Below are positions 53,242 through 64,000 of a DNA stretch of 64,000 nucleotides, in pieces; the first letter of the stretch is position 1, and every line of letters starts with the position of its first letter. The notes beneath the pieces were generated by a model. That model worked only from the letters and a program-made list of their open reading frames with translations, was not told where the DNA came from and did not search any database. The position numbers and the translations under genes are program-made. Source of the DNA: Symsagittifera roscoffensis (lineage: Eukaryota > Xenacoelomorpha > Acoela > Convolutidae); contig NC_087067.1 of the NCBI RefSeq assembly GCF_963678635.1, positions 30,542,401-30,606,400 on the forward strand, written 5' to 3'.

Positions 53242-56200
53242 CTGAACAAAACATTTATTTAGTATTGAGCTGATGCTAGCAAAGAAACATCACATTTTTC
53301 ATTGAAAATATTACAAAAAAAAAATGGAAAATACCCTTTAAAAATTATATTTAAAATCAAAGTGAAAAAGGTTTAGTTTTTTGTTACATTTGTGCCACTT
53401 TTCTATCGCGTTCCATTTTCTATGAGATTAAAACTTCTCAGTGACAAAAAAAATTAAAAAGCACACAAGAAGACAACCATTGGTATGGAATTAAGAAGTT
53501 CCAGCTTACCTGTAAAGAATAGGAGCCGACACAGGCTATGGACGAGTAGCTTCTCGAGGTCAACAGTTCTAGCAGGGCGGCCATAATATTGAGGACACAG
53601 TATGCGAAAGCGCCACAAGTGGTCACGATGAGGATGGGTTTGTTGAGGGTGTTGTGGTAGTGGTCCTGTTTTCTATGTCTCTTCAGGGTACACAGGGCTA
53701 TGGGCAGCAGGAGGATCATGATGCCCAGCCACACTCCGTTGAAGCCCTAGAAAAGACGGACTGCCATCTTATTATTTGTGCAATCATTAATAAGTTAATC
53801 GGTAACGCAGGAATTGTGATTTGGAAACTTAGTGTGACTAGGAACAGGAAACGAAACTTGGAAAGCGAAAGGGTAAGATATACATAATAACAGTCTATAA
53901 GTAAAGTGTACTGATAAAAGGATGCTGTAGAGAATGACAAAAAAAAACTTTTTGGACAAGCAGAATGCATCAAAAAATTCTAAGATCGATCTTTAAAAAA
54001 GTTTGCCTAAAAACGCTAGTTTTTCAGACAAAAATCAAGTCTCAATCTGCCAAAGAGGATGTTTCGGTCTGAATTTCTGTCAAAGACTATATGTTCTGTT
54101 GCGTACCTGGTATACTGAGATGACGTATTGGGTGATGTGTATGTCTGTGGAGAAGAAGACATACAACACTAGTACACAGACACTACTGGCCACAGCCAGA
54201 CTGCCCCACATCACACCCATCACTCCATCTTTGCACCTGCAAACGCAACCGAGCGTGAATACTTCTAAAATTATTGGATAATTCTTGTTGTTCCGACCAC
54301 TTCGCGAAGTCGGAAGTAACGATGGTGTAGAAATTTCCAGTTTCCCATCTTTTCTCCAATTTCTAACCTCCTCGCAATATATGAAAGAGAAACGGTGTAA
54401 ACATTTTTCATTCAGCTATGTTGCAAAAACTGTTCAAATATTTTCATTGGTTCACAATATTTTTTATGATTCTGGTCAAATTCATAACTAAAAGAAATTC
54501 TAAATAGCACATTTCAGAAAGAGTGTTTGACACCTCAAAGAGAGTTCATAACCCGGGTTGACCACAACCAGAGTAAACAAGCTTATCAAACAATTCCATT
54601 CATAAAATCTGAAAAAAATGCTTATTGTACAATTTCCAACTATAAAAACCGCATGACTAGCATTTTTTCATGAACAATTTTTGTTTTATTGGAAATCATA
54701 AAACAAATTATCAAGGACTTAGAAAAATGTAAACTGAAATTATATAATGGGCTACATTTTATGAAATAGCTGTATTATTTGGAAAGTTTCCAAAAAGAAT
54801 GCTAATCAAATAACTTTCCAGAAACAACAAAAACTTTTTTTCTTTACGACAAAAAAAAAACATTTTTTTTCTCAGAAAATTTGATAAGAACCGGTGTGTT
54901 AGGGGGTAAACTTTTGAAATCTCTGCTTGAGAAGTGTGGTTCAATTCTCAATTTAACATAAAATCATGAAATTTTTGAGAATTTGGCGCAAGTGAAAAGT
55001 GCGTCTCCTCACAAAAAAGTTACAAAATTGAAATGCAAGGGCTCATTTTATGTCTAGGTGGTCGTAGACAAAATAGCAAACGAACTGTTTCAAAAACTTT
55101 AATACCAAATTTAGATTTTCAGACAGACTTTATATCTCAAAGTCTACGGATAAATAAATTTTAGATGCAATCTTTGCTCAACTTGGCAGATTGCTCTTTG
55201 AAAATAATTCTTATCTGTTGTATTTTTTTTAGAATTTTCTCCTTTACTAACTTGAACTCTAGTTGTTTGTCGTGTTCCTCCTGACTCTCCTCCCTGTGCT
55301 CTATGGCATAATTCTTGCCCACATTCTCCCACATGATGCCCATGATGCAGCCGGCCACCACACAATAGGCCACTGCCATCGGGAACAGAATAGGAGTCGA
55401 CTCCTCCTCCAGGTCAGTGAAGGAGTTGGCGAAGTTTCTCTCACACGCCAGTCGGATGTTGTGAAAGTGTCCTGATACAATCAAGTATATATAATCTTTG
55501 GTGACGCAGCAACCCGTGAAATTGCATAAATTTTAATTTTTTTTGAGTTTTTCTTCCGGTTAAATTCAGATTTAGAACACTTAGTACGAAAACTCGCACA
55601 AATTTCTTACCTAAAATAGCGAAAGGTAAACCTAATGGATATATACTGTACAACATGCACAAATGGATCTGGGGGCCACATTTCGAGAACTTACTGAGAA
55701 TTATTCTTCTCTTCTCACAAATGCTTAGCAAACTGAACCCAATAATTTTTCCAAATTTGCTTGCAGGTAAATTATTGAACTTTTAAAAAAAGTATTTGAC
55801 TCTCAAAATGGCGCTAAAAACTCCAATAGCTAAATTTAGTTATTTAAAACTAACTTTTCAGGGCTTAAATTAAGCACACTTAGGCTGCTTTAGGCCTGCC
55901 GGCTCGCTCTATTCGCTCAAAATTGAAATGAAAATCAAAAATTTTAAACCAGTTTTTTTTTCGATACAGAGGAGTTTTTTTTTCAAATCTTTAGGGTAGT
56001 TTGAATCAAAATTGAAAGGGCTTTAGTTTGGAATATCACTCGACCCATTCCCATAACTATTTTGGTACTTGATTTTTTGTGGAAAACAAAAAGAAAAAAA
56101 GAAGAAAAATTAAAACATACCCGAATACAAAGTTCCTCCACACTTTTCAAATGGCCGGAACAACAACGACACTTCATTTCTTTTTCAAAAAACATTTTGT

Positions 56201-59200
56201 CGGAACCTTTTTGTTATCAGCACAGCAACTCGCATATCTGGAAATGTTAATTTTGACTAGAATTTGGTTCCGACCACTTTACGAAGAGGGGAGGAACAAT
56301 GGTGTAGAATGGGATTTTTCCCGCCCTTTTTTCCGGGTTAATCTTCGCACTAAAAATGCTAGTCAAACAATTTCTTGTCATAAAAATACTATGAAAAGCA
56401 TTATTTTGTATACATTTTTTACAACAACAGAAATAATTTAAACTAAATATGACGACGTTCCACTTTCATAGTTGATACACAACATGGTTGATACACAATT
56501 TAGATACAGCAAATCGGAAAACTATGTAAAACTTGTTTCAAAATGAATGTTAGTCATACAATTTCAAACTATGAAAACTATTTGACAAGCTTTTAGAAAA
56601 AATCCAAAAAATTTTTGCTCTCTCATTATGTGCAAAATCACAGTGTGAACAACATTCTAGACGTCAGAATTTTTTCTAGGCGGGTGAATTGCTTGCTTCA
56701 TGAGCGTAATGTTGTATGATCCGAATTTTTGCCAACCCGGATTAGGTGCCTCAAGCAAGTCTCAAACGCCAAAACTCTATTGATCTTTATTTGAATTCCA
56801 ACCCGAACATATGTCAGATATATATTTATCAAACTAACAGTATAGAAATTAAGCGTTTTTTCTAATGTAGAAAACAACTCGATTTTATTGCCAACAAAAT
56901 TGATGTATATCCAGTTGAAAGATTTTTTATAATGATTTTTCATAACGAATTTTTTTGATAATGAAGACACTAAAAGCAATCAAAGTCTCATCAAATCAAT
57001 TTTTGGTAATTTAAAACGAAAATGATAGATCGCAAAAAGATCAATTGTTCAACCTAAACACTACGAAAGGAGTTTTTGTAAATTTGAACTGACTTCCTTT
57101 AGTTTTCTTTGGCCGATCAACTGTCGCTAAATTTCCGAACAAGATTGCTCGTATCAGGGCGAAGCCCTGAATGTTCCGACTGCCTTTTAATGTTTATTGA
57201 GCAACAGTAACAACATTTAAAAAATTGAATGAAATAAAACAAAATGAATTTTTTTTTTCTTAAATTTGAAATTTTTATTTGAAATCATCCCCCCCCACAC
57301 GCCATATAAAACATAAAAAGATAGATTTTGCTACTTGTAACAAACCAATCATGCCAAATAAGCTTCCTTCAACCAATTTGGAACGATTTATGAGACGAAT
57401 TAAATCTCCGCTTACGCGTTAATAGCGCGATTTATATCGCGCTTTAATTGTCCCAAATTGGTCAAAATCTTTAAACTCTCATAACTTTACGAAAAATGAT
57501 CACAGGTGAAATATCTTTTCAAATTTGAGCTCAAGACAACAATACCTTTCGAATGATATAAAAAAAATTTCGTCAAAAAAGGCTAGTTAAAAAGTCGAAA
57601 TTTGTCTGAAGAAAAAAAAACCCACCCCGAGCACAAATATTCCGTTAGTTTCGTATCGAAAGTCGGAACACAAAATATTATAAAATTAAACTGACTTGAA
57701 CTTGAATTAAATAAAAAAAGAAATGCATGTTTTTCAGTAATTGTCAATGTTTTTTTTTTCAGCAATTGTGCTAATATGAGGCAGTCCATCTTTTTCCAAA
57801 TAATTTATTATGTATACAGAAGACTATGATGATTACATACATCATCTTAGCCGAGACTCCGAGAAGAATTGGAAACTATAGTTCTACTTATGATTTTTGA
57901 ACATTCTTCAAAAAAAATTAATTTGTTTGCTTGAATTTCCCTTTACTTATTTTTGATTTGAATTAAAATGAATTTTGCATTATTTTTGTGCGTATATGTG
58001 TATAATTAGGCATAAGTTCAGTTATACATCTTCATTAAAACGGTTGTAAACTGTTCATTGTCAGTAAAGAATTTCTACAGTTATTTCAATTTTGCAGTTT
58101 ATTTTCTAATTTGACAAGCTTCCATTATAATTAGAAACTGAAAGTTTGAAATATATTTTTTGTGTGTTTTTTTTTACCCAGGTTTTAATTGGATTACTGT
58201 AGCCGGGCAATTTTGCACCTCTTGGACATCAACCGGCTATTTTTATTCGTACAAGCACAAAATCACTTAAATAGTTACATCTTGAAAATTTTTGGTGATT
58301 GTGGGAGTTGCTGGGATTGGCTTATGTATCAACCCTAGGGTTCGAGTGTTGTCGGATCTTAATTTTGGGGGAAGAAGGATGTCGGGAGTCCGCTCCATTA
58401 GCATAAAAATTTGAAAACTTAATAATGTAACGACTAGCATCATTTTGATAGCTTTATTTCTGAAACTAGCATGACTGAGAAATCGAAAACTCTGCGCCGC
58501 CGAACATCAGGCCAACAAAGTTATTTTTAAGCAGTTTTTGGATTGAATTTTGTTTTGCGCGCGCTCCCCCTAAATTTAGAACAATTGGCGCCAAACTCTA
58601 CTTTATAAAACTTTTAGGGTCGGTAATTTATAAAATGGATATGTCAAAGCAGTACAAAGGGGGACCCTTTGGGTCGGCAGATGGTCGAGTCCCGGTTGGA
58701 GACTCTAGTGATTTTGTACTTCTCGACAATTTTCAACTTTTTGACAATTTTGGTCGACACAGGTCGGAATTAGTTTGCTGTACTGTTATTCGAAGAACCA
58801 TTCTTATTAGGAATCAAAATTTTCCGCGGAAATTAACATAAAAAATCATTTGGGAACAGTTTATGCGAAAGCCTGAAAGCTTTGTGCAAATTACGGTCAA
58901 ATTGTTTTCGTCATGGTAAAGTAACATGAGCTTAACACAGTTTATATAACTTTCGTCATAAAAACACTAGAACAGCTTCTGGCGCAGCCTGCCAAACGCT
59001 CGGAGCTGTTTAATCTGAGTTCATAACTCCAAACTGTTTCCAGTCACGTGAATAATAAGACATAGTCTCTGTTTGTCAACTTCAAAATGTTGTCATTAAA
59101 ACAGGGACATAGTTTTGTCTTTGACAGAGCATAACATGTTTTGTGGGGAAAATCTTTCCGCTAATCCGTAGTTAAATTCCAAGTAAACTGAAATGGTATT

Positions 59201-62200
59201 TACAGTGATTTTATCTTTCGACCGGAAATTCTCGAATTCGATTTGGGAAATTTCGACGACAAACAAATCGGGCCTCTTTATGTTTGTATCTATTCACAGT
59301 AGGTTCAACCTTTTAGCCTTTTTCCAGATCATTAAATTCAATTAATTTTTCGGTCCACGCGCTCTGAAAACATATTTACGAACTCGACACCGGGTTTTTT
59401 TTTATACGTCAGATAGTTTATGACCTCATTTTTGGAAAAAATGCGACTTTTTTTACTTGTTCAGCTCAAAATCGTTAACCTTAAAAAAAGACTTGAAAAA
59501 AAAAAAAATTTTAAAAAAAAACAAATTTGAGGACTCTTTGGTTTTATTTCATGAAACCCATTTTCGGCGACCAACCCTTAAGTTTTGCTGAAGGCGCCTT
59601 TGGTCTAATTTGCTTGAATTTTGCTTAACTTTTGCTAAAGGCCCCTTAAGTTTTGCTAAAAGCGGATTGCAGCATATACTCTCTATGCGTGCAATAACTA
59701 ATCTTGCACCAGTTTTTAAGAATCCATCCGCAAAGTAGTGCTCTCGGAATGCGACAAGGAGTTATAACAATACTGTCAATAAAAGAAAAAACGACATGTT
59801 TTAAAAGAGTTCACTTGTCCTGGAAAACTGCCTCGATATCTATTTGCACAATTCATACGAAACATTTACTCTAAAAAAACACTTCAGCGTTTGCAGTCAA
59901 AAATTTCCACCAGCAGCAATATATTTTCTGCAGAAAAAAGACTGGATAGAAAAAACGTCAATATAAAACTGCGGTCAAATATTTTTCTATTGTAGCAAAA
60001 AGAAGAAGCGCTAAAACGTTTATCAACTTAGAGAGAGAAAAAATAATTTTGTCCAGCGGAAGTTAATATTTTTTTACAGACATTTCAGGTCAATAAATGA
60101 TACATTGTTTTTGAGAAACGTCTAAAGAATTACTAGTTTTTTAATACTTCTAAGTTATGAACCCACAGGAATTTCCTGGATAATGATCGATTATAATGGA
60201 TTTTCATTGTCAGTCTCAATAAATTTCAAATGCAAGCGATTAAAAGTGGATCATAATCCCAACAGTTTTTATTTCAAAATAATCCGTTTTGATCGGTTAT
60301 ACTAAATAGAGTTTTTTCAGTTGTTATTGATGAAATTTGCAGTTTTTTCAAAGTTATTTCATTTCCTATTTAGTGCAACTTTCGCCCAACTTTACTATCG
60401 CCATTCGCCCACTGCTCCTCCCCCCACTTTCAAGTAAAGGGGTTGTTCAATGGTTGAAAATAGTTGAACGGGGGGTATTTGATGGATGAAGGGGGATTTG
60501 AGGGTTGAATGGGAGAGGGGGGTTGACTGAAGGAAAACTCCACCAAGTCTTCTTTAAAAAATCCTACCCAGATAACCCCCACCCCAAATTAAACCCCCCT
60601 CCCAGTTTACTGAACGTGGGTGCTAGGAGCGAAGGATTTAAAATACTAGGAGGGTTAAAATTGGGATAAAGAGCTAAAGTTTATGATGATTACCTCTCCC
60701 CGGGGTAAACAGAGGTGCAACTAGAAAAAAAAACTGCAGGAAAAAATACATGATTTGGTGAACTGATTTCGTTTTTTCTAAAGTTGTTTAATATTATTTA
60801 CTTCAGAAGTTATTTTTGTTTTGTCTTAGTTCTGCAGAAAAAGTGCAACAAGCTGAGTAAACCATTTTTCTGGAGAAAAAAAAAGATTACAATGGATTTT
60901 TAAGGAGAAAAAGTCAATTATCAAAGAAATTTGCTGAGAATTAAATCGATTTTAATAGAAAATAAAATGGATTTTTTCTTAGGAAAAAATAGATTATAAT
61001 TCATTAAAATCAATTTAATTTTCAAAACTGGCATCTATAACCGAATGTTTTGTTTAATGTTTTTGTCACTAAAAACTTTATAATAGATTATTACTGATGA
61101 AATTCCAGCAACGGAATTCATCAATTGAAGCTGAACAACTGAAAAACTCAAGTATGTTAGCAAAAACGATATAAAAGCAATTAAAAAGGAATGTTTTGGT
61201 TTGAGATGAGTTTGCTAAAAAAAAGAAACTTCCTCGTAAAATCCATGAGTTTCTTAAATAAGTGTTTGCCCTGACTTTTTTTAAAGTAGGTACTGAATGT
61301 AATGAAATGGCTTGAGCTATACTAGTCAATTCAATTCGTCTTCTGTCAAATTTTTCATATTTGAGAGGCTGTGGCTTGCATTTCTATAAAATTTTGCTTT
61401 GAAAAACTATTAAGCAAAATGTTGAGGAACTTTATTTGAGGAATCTTAATTGGCCAAAAAGCTTATAAAGCACGGAGACTTGAAAATACCTTGCGTATAA
61501 ATTTTAACCAATAAAAAAGTATTTTACCAAAATATACGGTTCAAATTTGAAGTTTTTTTTAGTTTTAAACATGTGTGCTCAGTTTTCAGCTTTTTGGCAA
61601 TGAGGTATCTAATTTTTTTTTTAAAATAATGTATACCTTTGGCGTGTATGTGTGTGTGCGCGTAGTCATTTGTTGCTCTACTAGTTTTAATGACTGAGTA
61701 AAAGGGGATTTTTAGCCTAACAAGTTTCCATGATGTGAAAGTCATATTCAAAGAAATGTTGATCAGTGTCAGTTATTAGGTGAAAAAAGCGAAAAGCAAA
61801 ATGAAAGTCAGTGATTTTAAGGCTACTTTGTAGATCGTTTTAATTTGTAGATCGTTTTAATGTTCATGATTATCAACGAAAGCATTTTAACAATGCAATT
61901 GAGTCCCCAAGCAACGACAACATTTCGAGCTGAATCAAGAAATGATCAAAAGTTAACTTTTTTTCAAGCCAAGTTGAAAATATAAAAGAAAAATTAATTT
62001 TTCGAGTAATTTGGAACACGCTAGAAAACTTTTTGCAAGTTTTTTTATCAAGGCAACAACAACTTTAGTCTTCCTTCAAAGTGACCTAATCGGATGATGC
62101 TAATTAGGTTCTGTCTTTAATTTCAACCAATTCAAAAGCATATTAACTTTAGACGCAGTGACGAGGGACTTCTAAGATTGTTGACGAATTTTTTCAACAC

Positions 62201-64000
62201 GAAACAATGCAAACAGTTATAATTATGTGATAAAGTTTGCCAAAAAATTACTTATCGCGCAAACTCAAAATTCTTTTTTCGCATAAAAGTAATGAGCTCA
62301 TCTAGTGTCGCTTGACTAACTGGGTATATTGGCGACTATGCTCTCCTGGGTCTCCTTGACAGAGAGGATGAACCAGAGGAAGAAGTCCGTGGCGATAATG
62401 TGGGCGATGAAGAACCTCGCCAGACCCACACAGCCCTGGATGCACACTTTGGAGTGCAGCAGCAGCACGAACAGCTGCGCCACTAAAACAAGCTCGAGTT
62501 GCAGAATTACTACATAAGAGATACTGACTTATAGAGGAGAAATATGGTCATTGTAGTGATTTGAGGGATCTCGGATAATCAATTGTTTGGTCGACCTAAA
62601 AAAATATCGACAAAAATTTTGAATTTTTTTTTAAATTTCATCCCCCATGGAGAAAGTCCTGATTACGCACCTGATTATGACAACAAACTATTTTAAATGT
62701 GGCTCAAAAACGGAATCACAGTCTTGTTGCTCATTTTAAATGTCCAATGTGAAAAAAACTATGGCCTTACCCTGGAATAGTACTCTCAATCCGAGATGTA
62801 TGAGTCTAATATTGACCATACATGCCCCCTCCTCCGAGTACTGAAATGTCTCTGCCACCACCATGCCACTGTGGGTGAGACTCCCAATGCAGAACACGAA
62901 CAGTCCGACGCAGATGTAGATGCTGCCGTTGTGGTGGTCCACTGGAGCATTGCTCTGGCGTCTGGAGTAGGAGGCGGAGGCGCACAGATAGAGACACGCC
63001 AGGGATCCCATGGCAAACTAAAAAGGAAAAGTACTATATAAGAGAAATATCAAAAGTTAGCACTATCAAAATTAGCAGTTGAACCCAAAAAAACCTGAAA
63101 GTCGTGATTTCCACGATCAACCGAGGCAGTTTCGAACTCAATTCAGGATTCAAAAAAGTATCATCCCCAAAAAAATGTTATCTTTTTTGATAATTTTTTG
63201 ACAGATTTTGATGCAATTTGAACAAATGGATGATCAACTCAGCAAAAGTTCACAGCCTTTTTTTTCGCATTTGGACATCATATTTATCATCGAAGTTATT
63301 GATCACAAGAAGTTTGGCCTAGCTATTTTCCTGTAACTATTCAGTTCTGAGAATGCATACCATGTATCCGGCGAACATGTCGTTGTATTCCTCGTGTAAT
63401 ATGACGTCACTCATAACTCCCCTTGTAGCTATCACTGCTCCCGCTATGATAGTCAGCATCGCGTACAGAGCACTAGAAAAAACGAACACGCAATCACCCA
63501 TCATACCGGAAAACTTTGCTCAGCTCGAACGGCGGGCGAGCGTCATTAAAGCAAATTTTGAAGGAAAATTAAGGCTCATAAACCAATTTCTTATGATTTG
63601 GCCTAGCAAGAACTTTTGAACTTGTGATTTCAAAATATACATTTAGCAAAAAAGCGTTAGAAAATTAGTTTTTACTGGAGTTTAGTGGACAACTCGATCA
63701 GAAAATAATTGACATCATTGAAAGTTACTACAAACTACTTCATAATTGATACTTTTGATTTTTTGTAGTTGATGCAAACGACCTTTGCTTTAACTGTTCA
63801 AAAGCTCGCGCTTGAAAAAACTTGCCAAAAGTTTCCAAGATTTTGCATTGAAAATTTTGATAATGACTTTGAGAATGACCCCCTACCCATCGCCACTTCC
63901 CCCTTTCCATTACCTGATAGTCTTTGTGGCAGATGGGTCTGTGGAGAGTGGGATGGTGCTGACAACTGAAGTGGCCATGGAGATATGTGTGTGTCTGTCG
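52948..64000 (-). CDS. OTOP: Otopetrin-family proton channel, 8 exons in window
   Basis: Eight exons join to 488 codons plus TAA: 63978-63914 (from ATG; exon open to the window edge), 63472-63361, 63017-62771, 62482-62321, 55471-55252, 54236-54107, 53746-53510, 53241-52948. Junctions are all GT-AG and phases agree throughout. Otopetrins are multi-pass (typically 12-segment) membrane channels that carry protons, used for acid sensing and in otoconia formation in vertebrates. Family hallmarks seen: hydrophobic segments in every exon, GSIYICVGLFVFCIGSL, the CVGLARFFIAHIIATD stretch, and the C-terminal YRFHS (472-476) followed by VW near the end. The first ATG may be internal, since the frame is open upstream to the window edge. 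Exon codons are GC-rich. It is the only host gene seen. Confidence 0.93.
53510..53746 (-). CDS. OTOP: Otopetrin exon 7
   Basis: Acceptor tctag, donor GTAAGC (phase 0 to 0). Residues 313-391: two membrane segments (VWLGIMILLLPIAL; LIVTTCGAFAYCVLNIMAAL) separated by a basic cytoplasmic loop. Confidence 0.92.
54107..54236 (-). CDS. OTOP: Otopetrin exon 6
   Basis: Acceptor ttgcag, donor GTACGC (phase 0). Residues 269-312: CKDGVMGVMWGSLAVASSV leads into a single membrane segment, matching the C-x-x-G-hydrophobic pattern of the family. Confidence 0.92.
55252..55471 (-). CDS. OTOP: Otopetrin exon 5
   Basis: Acceptor tatcag, donor GTTAGT (phase 2). Residues 196-268: a Cys-bearing outer loop, then TPILFPMAVAYCVVAGCIMG with MWENVGK, the segment that starts the C-terminal half in otopetrins, then a charged loop rich in Glu and Lys. 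Confidence 0.93.
57425..57442. repeat. GCGCGAT palindrome
   Basis: gcgcgat, tttat-type loop, atcgcgc: a perfect 7-bp stem with a 4-nt loop in AT-rich intron. Short; significance unknown. Confidence 0.5.
60491..60603. other. Paired G-rich and C-rich tracts (quadruplex-capable)
   Basis: 60491-60522 on + has runs G5, G3, G3, G6 with loops of 6, 6 and 3 nt, a canonical G-quadruplex pattern. 60567-60603 has C3, C5, C4, C6, C3 runs, giving a quadruplex-capable minus strand. Both are within the otopetrin intron. Confidence 0.6.
62321..62482 (-). CDS. OTOP: Otopetrin exon 4
   Basis: Acceptor ttttag, donor GTTAGT (phase 1). Residues 142-195: QLFVLLLHSKVCIQG, then LARFFIAHIIATDFFLWF, the well-conserved fourth and fifth segments. 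It ends at the 6.85-kb intron. Confidence 0.93.
62771..63017 (-). CDS. OTOP: Otopetrin exon 3
   Basis: Acceptor ttttag, donor GTAAGG (phase 1). Residues 60-141 carry two membrane segments around a polar loop; SIYICVGLFVFCIGSLTHSG matches the third segment of the family. Confidence 0.92.
63361..63472 (-). CDS. OTOP: Otopetrin exon 2, first membrane segment
   Basis: Acceptor tctag before 63472, donor GTATGC after 63361. Residues 22-59: SALYAMLTIIAGAVIATRG forms transmembrane segment 1, as in other otopetrins, followed by an acidic outer loop. Confidence 0.9.
63914..64000 (-). CDS. OTOP: Otopetrin exon 1 in window (partial)
   Basis: N-terminal cytoplasmic part, MATSVVSTIPLSTDPSATKT, with donor GTAATG after 63914 (phase 2). 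The ATG at 63978 is in frame but the frame continues open upstream to base 64000. Confidence 0.75.

Larger units (their letters stand above)
55472..62320 (-). other. 6.85-kb repeat-filled intron of the otopetrin gene
   Basis: It runs from GTTAGT at 62320 to tatcag at 55472. It is packed with pieces of small repeat families: the 337-bp family at 55985-56150, a ggttccgaccact family at 56265 (also in the next intron at 54290), ATAATCGATT relatives at 60180-60310, and a G-rich/C-rich block at 60430-60605. No other gene was found inside on either strand. Confidence 0.75.

Noticed and set aside
62786-63041. Several overlapping open frames on both strands at the otopetrin exon
   Set aside because: Only one minus frame agrees with splice phases and the family's membrane segments; the others are GC-rich exon shadows.
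1-64000. CRISPR arrays, operons, bacterial promoters and terminators
   Set aside because: Introns, LTR elements and composition show animal nuclear DNA. The tandem repeats seen lack regular unique spacers.
1-64000. tRNA or rRNA genes
   Set aside because: Only the tRNA-like 3' ends at the two primer-binding sites were found; neither has the rest of a tRNA cloverleaf.

Overview
The window is AT-rich nuclear DNA of an invertebrate metazoan. Three things point this way: an intron-containing gene for an otopetrin-type proton channel, dense LTR retrotransposons, and many small inverted-repeat elements. Its exons are clearly GC-richer than the AT-rich introns, and introns end in short acceptors such as ttttag, ttgcag and ttcag. 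The phylum cannot be fixed from sequence alone. A run of 200 Ns at 12325-12524 marks an assembly gap.

Layout. 1-7293: a rotted + strand Ty3/gypsy-like element (coiled-coil gag, zinc knuckle, protease, RT, RNase H). It has no visible integrase and ends in unfamiliar coding sequence, including a possible macro-like domain. 7294-12324: no genes, but hairpins, inverted duplications and small repeat families. 12596-31518: an 18.9-kb LTR element on the minus strand with 410-bp LTRs differing at only two adjacent bases. 31519-40136: no genes; a 1.1-kb tandem duplication, a TIR element full of ATAATCGATTAT units, and a palindromic repeat. 40137-46520: a 6.4-kb minus strand Ty3/gypsy element with 215-bp LTRs, ctcct target duplications and a badly broken coding region. 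46521-48800: repeats. 48816-50700: another decayed minus strand Ty3/gypsy gag-RT fragment. 52948-64000: the otopetrin gene on the minus strand, eight exons, including a 6.85-kb repeat-filled intron.

The standout is the 18.9-kb element. On the minus strand it reads: LTR, PBS, leader with a small ORF, a basic 155-aa ORF, a fused 2740-aa gag-pro-pol, two tiny hydrophobic ORFs, a 381-codon frame with no methionine codon, an 872-aa envelope-like glycoprotein, a 601-aa ORF of unknown function, a 1.6-kb 3' region, LTR. Neighbouring ORFs overlap (26 nt, ATGA, 13 nt, ATGA). The methionine-less frame follows directly, in frame, after a single UAA. This looks like a complete, recently integrated retrovirus-like Ty3/gypsy element with at least four accessory proteins and compact coupled translation.

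The otopetrin model is strong. Eight exons with GT-AG junctions join in consistent phase to 488 codons plus TAA, ending in the family's C-terminal YRFHS motif. Everything else is repeat-derived or without recognisable function.
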